Shown in pieces: positions 56,864 through 64,000 of a DNA stretch of 64,000 nucleotides. The stretch spans positions 682,001-746,000 of the forward strand of contig CAVTJR010000003.1 of NCBI GenBank assembly GCA_963735115.1, in the 5' to 3' direction. The translations under genes and the position numbers were made by a program. The stretch is from JAKACA01 sp963735115. GTDB taxonomy: Bacteria; Actinomycetota; Acidimicrobiia; Acidimicrobiales; Bog-793. The notes below the pieces were generated by a model. That model saw nothing but the letters and a program-made list of their open reading frames with translations. It had not been told where the DNA came from and did not search any database. Each line of letters opens with the position of its first letter. Within the stretch, counting starts at the first letter, position 1.

Positions 56864-57508
56864 ATGAACTTCGTCGCCCATTCTCATGTGGCCCTCCGCT
56901 GCGACGGTGCCAGCTGGGAAGGGGCATTTGGGGCCGCTCTGCCGGATCTGGCTTCGATGGCGGGCGCTCGCATCGAACGCTCGCGCTTGCCCCCATCGAT
57001 CGAGCAGGGTGTCGCTCTTCATCACCGGACCGACAACGCCTTCCACGCCCTCGCGGCGTTCCACGAAGGATCGAGACACATACGCCAAGGCTTGCGAGCG
57101 GCTGGTGTAGCGACGGGTCCGGCTCGTGCCGTCGGGCACGCCGGTTACGAGCTTCTCCTCGACGGCTGCCTGCTGACTCGTCCCGGAGTCCAAGAGGAGT
57201 TCCTCCGCGTGCTGGCAGGAGCACCCGATGTCACGCAGGCAGTCTCGTGCGCCGAGCCCGGCCGCTGGCGGGTGCTCTTCGCCGCCATGAGGGACGAGCG
57301 GTGGTGGCTCGGCTACATGGACCCGCAGATGGTCGCACGCGGCCTGCACCGCCGGCTGCAAGCTCGCCGGCTGCTGCGATTCTCGGAGGCGGAGCTGCCA
57401 GCCGTGACGGCGGCCCTCCGGGCAGCCCGTCCCGCCGTCGACGCCGGCGCTGATGACATCATCGGCGCCGTCACCGAAGCGGTCCGTGGTGTCCAGCCTT
57501 CCGCGTAA
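56864..57508 (+). CDS. ACP phosphodiesterase-like protein (DUF479/AcpH)
   Basis: A 214-residue protein from ATG 56864 (or the GTG three bases earlier). MNFVAHSHVALRC, then LPDLASMAG and IEQGVALHHRTDNAFHALAAF resemble AcpH, the enzyme that removes 4'-phosphopantetheine from acyl carrier protein. The usual GD near the N-terminus reads ALPD here, so activity is not certain. The downstream methyltransferase frame overlaps its end. Confidence 0.7.
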   Translation: MNFVAHSHVALRCDGASWEGAFGAALPDLASMAGARIERSRLPPSIEQGVALHHRTDNAFHALAAFHEGSRHIRQGLRAAGVATGPARAVGHAGYELLLDGCLLTRPGVQEEFLRVLAGAPDVTQAVSCAEPGRWRVLFAAMRDERWWLGYMDPQMVARGLHRRLQARRLLRFSEAELPAVTAALRAARPAVDAGADDIIGAVTEAVRGVQPSA

Positions 57509-58107
57509 GGGACCACCGAGGACTCGCGAGTTCGGCCTCGGGCGAGGCAAGGTGTTCCCAGCCGAGCGCGCCGGGTCGCTCGTGCACCCGCTCCGGCGGC
57601 TCGTGCAGTCGCCGAGCCGGGCCGTGGCGGCGATGGGTCTTGCAGCGGACGCAAGGGTCCTCGAAGTAGGCAGCGGCCCTGGTTACTTCAGCCCCTTCAT
57701 CGCCGGCGCCGTGCCGCAGGGCCAGCTGACGCTCGTCGACGTTCAGACCGAGATGCTGGCCGCGGCTCGCCTCCGACTCCCAAGGGTTGCGAATGTCTCG
57801 TACGCGACGGCGGACGCCTGTGCGCTCCCGGTGCGGACGGCATCGGGTCGACGCCGTCTTCCTCGCGACCGTGCTCGGCGAGGTTCCGGACAAGGACCTG
57901 TGCGTCGAAGAGGTCAGGCGGAGCCTCCGGCCGGGTGGACTGCTGACCATCGTCGAGACGAGACGTGACAGCGACTTCATCCCCTTGGCGTCAGTGTGCG
58001 AGTTGCTGGCTCGTCACGGCTTCTCATTTGTGGATCGCCGGGGTCCGCCTTGGCAGTACGCCGCCCGGTTTCGGACTGGCGAACGGGCTACCACGTCGAC
58101 GGGATAG
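57489..58107 (+). pseudogene. SAM methyltransferase, frameshifted near 57840
   Basis: The N-terminal half (frame of 57489) has GLAADARVLEVGSGPGYFSPFI, the SAM-binding motif I, and VDVQTEMLAAARLRL. The C-terminal half (next frame) has VDAVFLATVLGEVPDKDLCV and SLRPGGLLTIVETRRDSDFI, the family's later motifs. A one-base shift around GTGCGGACGGCATCGGG joins them to a normal protein of about 205 residues. Start codon uncertain; it overlaps the AcpH-like gene. Error or pseudogene. Confidence 0.75.
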
Positions 58108-58126
58108 GTACGGCTCGGCAGACAGC

Positions 58127-59221
58127 TCACGACCACTTCTCGAACGTGGGAAGGAGATAGCCAAAGCCAGCGATCACCGTCCCGACGAACATGAAGGCCA
58201 TGCCGGTGAGCCTCAGCGGATGGACCACGGTGAGAAGGCCGGCGATACCGGCGATCGCCACGCCGATTGCGCCGATCCATCCGCTCAGCCGGGAGATGCG
58301 CGTCGACGTGCGCACGCGGGCGAGGAGCGCCACGGCGCCGAAGGCGAGCGGGAGGCCGATGATCGTGTGGGCGAGATAGATCGTCGCCCACTTCGCCGGC
58401 AGCCAGCCGCTCGGGCGTGCTACCGGCAAGAAGATGAGCGCCACGATCCCGAGTGCCAGCTCAACCCCCACCAGGACGGCGAGCGACATCGCCAGTCGGG
58501 CGGTCGTGTCCTCGACCGTGACCTGGGCGCTCGCTCGATCGGCCGGACCCACAAGGGCGAGCCCCTCTCCGTCAAGGGGGGCCTTCTGTTTGCGCGCCCT
58601 GTAGGCCTCGGGGTCCTCGTGGATGAGGTACCACCAGCCAGCAACGGCGAGCAGAGCGAACACCGGCCACTCGACGGTGTAGACCCAGCTCAACTCGTTG
58701 CCCGCCAAGGCGCTTGTCGCTTGCCACCATCCGGCCACGACGCACCCGGGAGCGACGATGGCGACCTCGAGATGGAGCAGCAGCGCCCTGCGGGAGAACC
58801 ATCGTTGCCGCCTGCGAGCTGCGTCGCCTGTGAGCGATCGGCCACCAGACTTGACAGCCGCCGTCTTCGCCCGACCGCCGCGGGCTTCAAAGCGCTTCGT
58901 CATCTTCCGCTCGGCCACAAAAGCGCAGAACGGCACGGTGCCTGCCAGCAGCACGAGGACCATCTGCCACTTGGGGACGCCCAGCTTTCGTGTCAGTTGG
59001 AACGCAACGTAGAGATAGACGAGGTACAAGAAGCCGTGGATCGTGCCGACGTCGTTCACGACCTCGGGCCGCCCGGCCGCCAGCTGAAGAGGTATGCCGA
59101 CAAAGACGAGGATGATGAGCAGGGTCGCCGTCGTGAACGCCATCACCCGGTAGCGCACGAGAAGCCCGCGGTCGACGACTCCCGCCTCCACCGGCTCGTT
59201 GCGAACTGTTTCCCCGATCAT
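58127..59221 (-). CDS. DUF3817 integral membrane protein with extra membrane domain
   Basis: A 364-residue protein. The first 110 residues match DUF3817 (LVRYRVMAFTTATLLIILVF, NDVGTIHGFLYLVYLYVAFQ), a small actinobacterial membrane domain. A basic linker follows, then a second part with about six hydrophobic segments (WATIYLAHTIIGLPLAFGAV, GMAFMFVGTVIAGFGYLLPT). DUF3817 proteins are usually short, so the fusion is unusual. Function unknown. Confidence 0.8.
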   Translation of the reverse strand: MIGETVRNEPVEAGVVDRGLLVRYRVMAFTTATLLIILVFVGIPLQLAAGRPEVVNDVGTIHGFLYLVYLYVAFQLTRKLGVPKWQMVLVLLAGTVPFCAFVAERKMTKRFEARGGRAKTAAVKSGGRSLTGDAARRRQRWFSRRALLLHLEVAIVAPGCVVAGWWQATSALAGNELSWVYTVEWPVFALLAVAGWWYLIHEDPEAYRARKQKAPLDGEGLALVGPADRASAQVTVEDTTARLAMSLAVLVGVELALGIVALIFLPVARPSGWLPAKWATIYLAHTIIGLPLAFGAVALLARVRTSTRISRLSGWIGAIGVAIAGIAGLLTVVHPLRLTGMAFMFVGTVIAGFGYLLPTFEKWS

Positions 59222-59488
59222 CTCGACATCAGCTCTGTCATATCGACTCCTGCACGTCGAGGCGCCCTCCTCAGACGGCCCGACCCACGCGTCCGACCAG
59301 GAGCTGGTGCAAGCGCGCCGAGCTGTTAGTCACATCCACGCGGCCGTGGCTCGAATCCTAGGCGCCGGGACGATCGGCAGCGGCGACGACGCTGACGCCG
59401 CGTCGTCCATGGGGTGGAACGAAGCCGCAGGCGGATCTCGCCCGGACACCTCAAGGAAGGCACGGGGCACGCCGATGACTATCAACAG
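59222..59488. other. divergent intergenic region, nothing recognised
   Basis: About 270 bp between the DUF3817 gene and the ABC transporter. Frames on both strands are short and low in quality. No palindrome or clear promoter box noted. Confidence 0.5.
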
Positions 59489-60493
59489 ATGAAACCTCCT
59501 TGCGACCCTCCGCGCCTCGGTGAGCCTGGCGGCGGCCCGGCCGTGCGCTTTTGCAGCGTCGTGCACCGCTACCGCTCAGTCGTCGCCCTCGACCACGTCG
59601 ACCTCGAGGTGGCCCGCGGCGAGACCCTCGCACTCTTGGGTCCCAACGGCGCCGGGAAGTCGACGGCGATCTCTATCCTCCTCGGCCTCCAGCGTGCCCA
59701 GGAGGGCACCATCTCGGTCCTCGGCACTGATCCGCGCGCCGCCATGGTGTCGGGCAAGGTGGGGGCCATGCTGCAGGTAGGCGGGGGCAGCGGTCTCCCC
59801 TACGGCGTCAAGGTCGGCGACCTCGTGGCAATGACAGCGCGCCTGTATCGCCACCCGGCCGATGTCGCCCGCACGCTCGCCCGCGCCGGGCTCACTGGTC
59901 TCGCCGATCGCCAGACTCAGCGGCTCTCGGGTGGGCAGGCGCAGCGGGTGCGTTTCGCCTTGGCCATCGCCGGGAACCCGGAACTCGTCTTCCTCGACGA
60001 GCCAACCGTCGCCATGGACGTGGAGGGTCGGCGGAGCTTCTGGGCGATGATGCGCGGCTTTGCGGGCGAGGGGCGCACGGTCGTCTTCGCCACCCATCAC
60101 CTCGACGAGGCCGACGCCGTTGCCGACCGCATCGTCGTGTTGCGCAAGGGAGCGGTGGTGGCCAACGGCGCCGCCTCGACCATCAAGGCGACCGTGGCGA
60201 CGCGGCGCCTGCGCTTCGTGTCCGAAGGAGCCGACCCCGCTCGACTGCGCGAGTTCGACGGCGTCGATGCCGCCAGCGTGCGCGGCTCTGAGGTGGTCCT
60301 CGACTCCCTCGACGCCGACGCCACTGTGCGGTCGTTGGTGGCCTCCGGCATGCCCTTCAGCGACCTCGAGGTCACGGGTGCGGATCTCGAGCAGGCCTTC
60401 GTTGCGCTCACCTGCGACTTGGCAAACGTGCAGACAGTCGATGACGCCATCTCGAACCGGCTACGGGACACGCGGAGCGAGACGGCGGCGTGA
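59489..60493 (+). CDS. ABC-2 type transporter ATP-binding protein
   Basis: A 334-residue ATPase from ATG 59489. Walker A GPNGAGKST, signature LSGGQAQRVRFALA, Walker B LVFLDEPTVAMD, and H-loop TTHHLDEAD-like ATHHLDEADAVAD. The VRFCSVVHRYRSVVALDHVD start marks the domain's N-terminus. Upstream codons are not conserved and no strong ribosome-binding site is seen. Coupled by a 4-base overlap (GTGA) to the permease. Confidence 0.9.
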   Translation: MKPPCDPPRLGEPGGGPAVRFCSVVHRYRSVVALDHVDLEVARGETLALLGPNGAGKSTAISILLGLQRAQEGTISVLGTDPRAAMVSGKVGAMLQVGGGSGLPYGVKVGDLVAMTARLYRHPADVARTLARAGLTGLADRQTQRLSGGQAQRVRFALAIAGNPELVFLDEPTVAMDVEGRRSFWAMMRGFAGEGRTVVFATHHLDEADAVADRIVVLRKGAVVANGAASTIKATVATRRLRFVSEGADPARLREFDGVDAASVRGSEVVLDSLDADATVRSLVASGMPFSDLEVTGADLEQAFVALTCDLANVQTVDDAISNRLRDTRSETAA

Positions 60494-61239
60494 CCGGGCT
60501 CGGTGCGTTCTTGCGTTTCGAGGTGCTGCGCCTGTTGCGCAACCCGCGCTATGTGGCCATCACCCTCGGCTTTCCGGTGGTCTTCTACAGCCTGTTCCTG
60601 CATAGTCTGCAGCCGGCCGTGCACCTCGCCGGCACGACCTGGAACACCTACTTCATGGTGTCGATGGCCAGTTTTGGAGCCGTGGTGGCGGCTCTCAACG
60701 CCGGCGGCACGCGACTGGCGGCCGAGCGAGCCTCAGGCTGGACCCGTCAGTTGAGCGTCACTCCACTTCCCACCTGGAGCTACATCGCGACGAAGATCGC
60801 CGCCTCCATGGTCATCGCCCTGCCCGTCATCTGCGTCGTCGAGATGACCGGCCTGCTCATCGGCGGGGTGCGCCTCGGGCTCGAGACGTGGCTTCTGCTG
60901 ACGGCGGTGCTGTGGGCCGGCACTCTCCCCTTCGTCGTCCTCGGCGTTCTCGTCGGGTTCGTCGCCTCGAGCGAGACGGCCTATCCACTCGTCACCGCAC
61001 TCATGTTCCTGTTGAGCTTCTTCGGCGGTTTGTTCACCCCGGTCGGCGACATGCCGACGGTTCTCCGTCACGTCGCCGCCTTCCTGCCGAGCTATCACGG
61101 AGCCTCCCTCGGATGGGCCGTCGTGGCCGGGCGGGCACCCGCGCTCCGCGACGCCGGAGTTCTCTGTGTCTACGCGCTCGCCCTCGGGTTGGCGGTCAAC
61201 TGGCGTCACCGCGCCGAGGAGTCTCGCGCCTTCGCCTGA
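60490..61239 (+). CDS. ABC-2 type transporter permease
   Basis: A 249-residue permease with six hydrophobic segments. The ABC-2 features are an N-terminal FLRFEVLRLLRNPRYVAITL, the ERASGWTRQLSVTPLP motif after helix two and FGGLFTPVGDMPTVLRHVAAFLP late in the protein. Forms an exporter with the upstream ATPase. The regulator gene follows 81 bp downstream on the same strand. Confidence 0.9.
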   Translation: MTGLGAFLRFEVLRLLRNPRYVAITLGFPVVFYSLFLHSLQPAVHLAGTTWNTYFMVSMASFGAVVAALNAGGTRLAAERASGWTRQLSVTPLPTWSYIATKIAASMVIALPVICVVEMTGLLIGGVRLGLETWLLLTAVLWAGTLPFVVLGVLVGFVASSETAYPLVTALMFLLSFFGGLFTPVGDMPTVLRHVAAFLPSYHGASLGWAVVAGRAPALRDAGVLCVYALALGLAVNWRHRAEESRAFA

Positions 61240-61320
61240 GCGACAAGGGTGAAACGCTCCGCAAAAATTGCCTCTGCCAACAGGTCGTAAGGCGGTCTGC
61301 TACCGTCGGCCGCGGGTGTG

Positions 61321-64000
61321 ATGGGCGGTCTTGCATTCGGTCTTCTCGGCCCGATGGTGGTGGTAGGCGAGACAGGCGAGATCGCGATTCACGGGGTGGT
61401 GCGGCGCCGGCTCCTCGTCCGCCTGTTGATTGCCGCCAATAGGCCGGTAGCGGTCGAGCGCCTCCGGGAGGACCTCTGGGAGGGCGAGCCTCCCGCCAGT
61501 GCGGCCTCCACGCTGAAGAGCCACATCTCGCTCCTGCGGCGCTCGTTGGGCGCAGATCGGCTCTCGCACTGCGATGGCGCCTACGTGCTGGCGGTCGGGC
61601 CGGACGAGCTCGATATCACCCGGTTCGAGACAGAAGCCGCCGCCGGCCGTGCGCTGCTTCGAGGCGGTGACATGCGAGGCGCCGCTGAGACCCTCGGCCG
61701 CGGTCTTGGCTGGTGGCGCGGCCGGGCTCTTATGGACGTCGCCGATACGTCCTGGGGGGAGCCGGAGGCGGTGCGGCTGGAGGAGCTCCGCGCCGGCGCT
61801 CTCGAGGGCTGGCTCGAAGCGCGTCTGGCGCTCGGCGAAAGCCACGAGGTCATCGCCGATGCCGAGTCTGCCGTGGCCGAGCACCCCCTTCGCGAAGGCT
61901 TGTGGGCCAAGCTGATCACCGCCTTGTACGGATGCGGCCGGCAGGCCGACGCCTTGCGCGCCTACCAGCGTCTCCGGGAGCTGCTCGCTGAGCAGCTCGG
62001 GATCGCCCCCAGCCCCGAACTGGCGGCCTTGGAAGGAGCCGTCCTCCGTCAGGACCTCACCCTCGGCCCCGTGTACGGCAGCGCCCGGCCCGCCCCGCCG
62101 CGAGCCGGGCCGACGAGCAACCTCCCGCAGGAGCTGACCAGCTTCATCTCGCGACCGACGGAGGCGGCGGAGTTGGCCTCGCTCCTGCGGCAGCCGGGCC
62201 TTGTGACCCTGACAGGCGCCGGCGGGACCGGCAAGACCCGGCTGGCTCTCCGGGCGGCCAGAAACGCCGAGCCCGAATGCGAGGGAGTCTGGTTCTGCGA
62301 GCTGGCGTCGCTGGACGACCCGAGCCAGCTCTGGCCGGAGCTCGCCTCGGCGATCGGATGTGCAGACCAGGCCGGCGTCGAACTGGCCGAGACCGTCACC
62401 CGCCGGCTGGCAGAGGGCACCCACCTGGTGCTCCTCGACAACTGCGAGCACCTGCTCGACGCCGCCGCCGCCCTCGTCCTTCGACTTCTGCGGAGCGCAC
62501 CCAACCTTCGAGTGCTCGCCACGAGCCGGTCACCGCTCGGGGTCGAAGGCGAGGTGGTGGACCGGATCCCTTCGATGTCGGTGCCCGGAGACGTCACCGG
62601 CCCGGAGGGCGTCCTCGCCTTCGAGTCCGTCCGGCTGTTCGTCGAGCGGGCGAAAAGCCAGCAGGCGGCGTTCTCGCTCGACGAGAGCACGGCTGCGGCC
62701 GTGGCAGCCGTGTGCGCTCGCCTCGATGGGATCCCGCTCGCCCTGGAGCTGGCAGCCGCTCGCTTGCGGACGATGTCGGTGGCTGACATCGAGCGCCGCC
62801 TCGACGACCGCTTCCGCCTGCTGACGAGCGGGGTGCGGAGCGCTCCAGCCCGGCAGCAGACGCTCAGGTCGCTGATCGACTGGTCCTACGACCTGCTCGA
62901 CGAGCGCGAACGGGACACCCTGGGCCGCTTATCCGTCTTTCCTGCCGGCTTCGACCTTGCGGCCGCGGAGGCGGTCGCCGCCGGCGAACAGCCGCCGGCG
63001 CTCGACGTCATCGCCTCGCTCGTGGACAAGAGCCTCGTGCAGGCGGACATGACAGGCGTCACCGCCCGGTACCGACTGCTGGAGACCGTGCGCGAGTACG
63101 CCTCGGCCAAGCTGGGTGGGATCGAGGCAGCTGAGGCTCGCGCTGCCCACGCCCGGCATTTCCTCGAGCTTGTGGAGACGGCCGCTCCGTACTTCTCCGG
63201 GGCCGGCCAGGCGGCGTGGCGCGCCCAGCTGGATGCGGACGACGACAACCTGCGCGCCGCCTTCAACACGCTGCTTGCGGCACCGGAGGCGGAGGAGTCG
63301 TTGCGCTTTGGGGCCGCCGTCAGCAGGTACTGGAACAGCCGGGGCTTCTACGGCGACGAGATGCACCTACTCGAGGCGGCGCTGGAGCGTCAGCAGCCGT
63401 CTGCCCGAACGCCTGCACGCAGTGCTGCCTTGGCGGCGGCTGGGTACCTCTTGTTTCGCCGGGGTGAAACAACTCGAGCTCAGCAGCGGCTGAACGAAGC
63501 CCTCGAAATTGCCCGTGACCTAGGGTCGGCGTCGTTGGCGGCGGACGCGCTGCGCACGATGGCCTGGGTGGCGGATCGACGAGGTGATGGCGAGGCCGCA
63601 CTTGCATTGGCCCGCGAGGCGGTCGACGAGGGCCTCGCGAGCGGTGAGAGCCACCTCATCTCGCGCGCCTACGAGGTACGCGCAGCTGCCTCGCAGTACC
63701 ACGACCCTCGCGCAGCCCGAGCCGATTACGCCGAGTCGCTGCGGTACTGCCAAAGCGCCGGAGACAGCTTGGGCCAGGCAACGGTGCTCAACAACCTGGC
63801 AATTCTCGAGCTGGAGCAGGGCGAGCATCAGTCCGCCCGGAGCCACTTCAGCCAGGCGCTGGCCATGGCGGAGGACGTTCGAGGCGCCGCCCTCCTCCCC
63901 TTTATCGAATATGGGGTAGGACTGGCGGCCGCCCTCGACGAGGACTACGCGGCGGCCGAACCGGCGTTCACCGGCGCCCTGCACGCCGCCCGCCGGACGG
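61321..64000 (+). CDS. AfsR-like regulator (BTAD + NB-ARC ATPase + TPR), 3' end beyond window
   Basis: At least 893 residues, open to the window edge. Residues 1-95 are a winged-helix OmpR-type DNA-binding domain (FGLLGPMVVVGETGEIAIHG, STLKSHISLLRRSLG); 95-240 is the BTAD helical domain (PDELDITRFETEAAAGRALL, ALRAYQRLRELLAEQLGIAP); 275-560 is an NB-ARC-like ATPase with Walker A GAGGTGKT (K305) and LVLLDNCEHLLDAAAALVLR; then winged-helix and TPR repeats. ATP-dependent activators of this kind switch on secondary-metabolism or stress genes. Starts at ATG 61321 or the adjacent GTG 61318. It may control the ABC transporter just upstream. Confidence 0.9.
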   Translation, partial: MGGLAFGLLGPMVVVGETGEIAIHGVVRRRLLVRLLIAANRPVAVERLREDLWEGEPPASAASTLKSHISLLRRSLGADRLSHCDGAYVLAVGPDELDITRFETEAAAGRALLRGGDMRGAAETLGRGLGWWRGRALMDVADTSWGEPEAVRLEELRAGALEGWLEARLALGESHEVIADAESAVAEHPLREGLWAKLITALYGCGRQADALRAYQRLRELLAEQLGIAPSPELAALEGAVLRQDLTLGPVYGSARPAPPRAGPTSNLPQELTSFISRPTEAAELASLLRQPGLVTLTGAGGTGKTRLALRAARNAEPECEGVWFCELASLDDPSQLWPELASAIGCADQAGVELAETVTRRLAEGTHLVLLDNCEHLLDAAAALVLRLLRSAPNLRVLATSRSPLGVEGEVVDRIPSMSVPGDVTGPEGVLAFESVRLFVERAKSQQAAFSLDESTAAAVAAVCARLDGIPLALELAAARLRTMSVADIERRLDDRFRLLTSGVRSAPARQQTLRSLIDWSYDLLDERERDTLGRLSVFPAGFDLAAAEAVAAGEQPPALDVIASLVDKSLVQADMTGVTARYRLLETVREYASAKLGGIEAAEARAAHARHFLELVETAAPYFSGAGQAAWRAQLDADDDNLRAAFNTLLAAPEAEESLRFGAAVSRYWNSRGFYGDEMHLLEAALERQQPSARTPARSAALAAAGYLLFRRGETTRAQQRLNEALEIARDLGSASLAADALRTMAWVADRRGDGEAALALAREAVDEGLASGESHLISRAYEVRAAASQYHDPRAARADYAESLRYCQSAGDSLGQATVLNNLAILELEQGEHQSARSHFSQALAMAEDVRGAALLPFIEYGVGLAAALDEDYAAAEPAFTGALHAARRT

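Overview
The window is 64 kb of GC-rich, densely coded bacterial chromosome with genes on both strands. Gene content fits a high-GC actinobacterium: LLM-class (F420-type) oxidoreductases, a DinB/DUF664 protein of the mycothiol-transferase type, an AfsR-like BTAD/NB-ARC regulator, DUF3817 and DUF1697 proteins, and many GTG starts. An acidimicrobial or other soil actinobacterial lineage is my guess, not something the sequence proves. No rRNA, tRNA, CRISPR array, intact transposase or intact phage was found.

Layout. 1-2.8 kb: the truncated end of a secreted S53 (kumamolisin-like) protease with two nearly identical Ig-like repeats. 2.9-6.5 kb: a ClC channel and its MarR-type neighbour sit between two remnants of serine-recombinase genes. 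6.7-7.5 kb: a PIN-like toxin/antitoxin pair with a perfect palindrome at its start. 7.9-20.4 kb: single-gene housekeeping and accessory enzymes (OsmC, methyltransferase, FAD monooxygenase, cupin, double GNAT, an orphan KdpD sensor domain, PspA, nitroreductase, SDR, DUF1697, EEP hydrolase, DinB). 20.6-30.2 kb: a cytosolic TPR-GGDEF protein, a polyamine-type ABC transporter operon, a divergent alcohol dehydrogenase/TetR pair with visible operators, and a tryptophanase-like lyase. 30.3-34 kb: a lipoprotein, small proteins and an ABC-2 exporter.

34.1-38.0 kb holds the most interesting locus: a protein of unknown family translationally coupled to a 1022-residue TPR-CHAT (caspase-like) protease. 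38-45.4 kb: a monooxygenase, a flavin reductase, a winged-helix/membrane-protein pair, a molybdenum hydroxylase whose fused ferredoxin-like domain has lost all eight cluster cysteines, another flavin reductase and a MarR regulator with tandem palindromes. 45.9-52.5 kb: a coupled operon for pyruvate:ferredoxin oxidoreductase with a GltD-like NADPH/ferredoxin partner and a dihydroorotate-dehydrogenase-like protein; nifJ carries a single-base frameshift. 52.6-64 kb: two LLM oxidoreductases flanking a kdpA tail remnant, a secreted Kelch/FN3 protein, an ACP-phosphodiesterase-like protein, a frameshifted methyltransferase, a membrane protein, an ABC-2 transporter and the start of a large AfsR-like regulator that runs off the window.

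Several otherwise intact genes carry one-base frameshifts (near 11.3, 49.3, 54.15 and 57.84 kb). They may be assembly errors or real decay; raw reads are needed to decide. Gene starts were chosen from homology of the N-terminus, ribosome-binding sites and overlaps, and are inferences.
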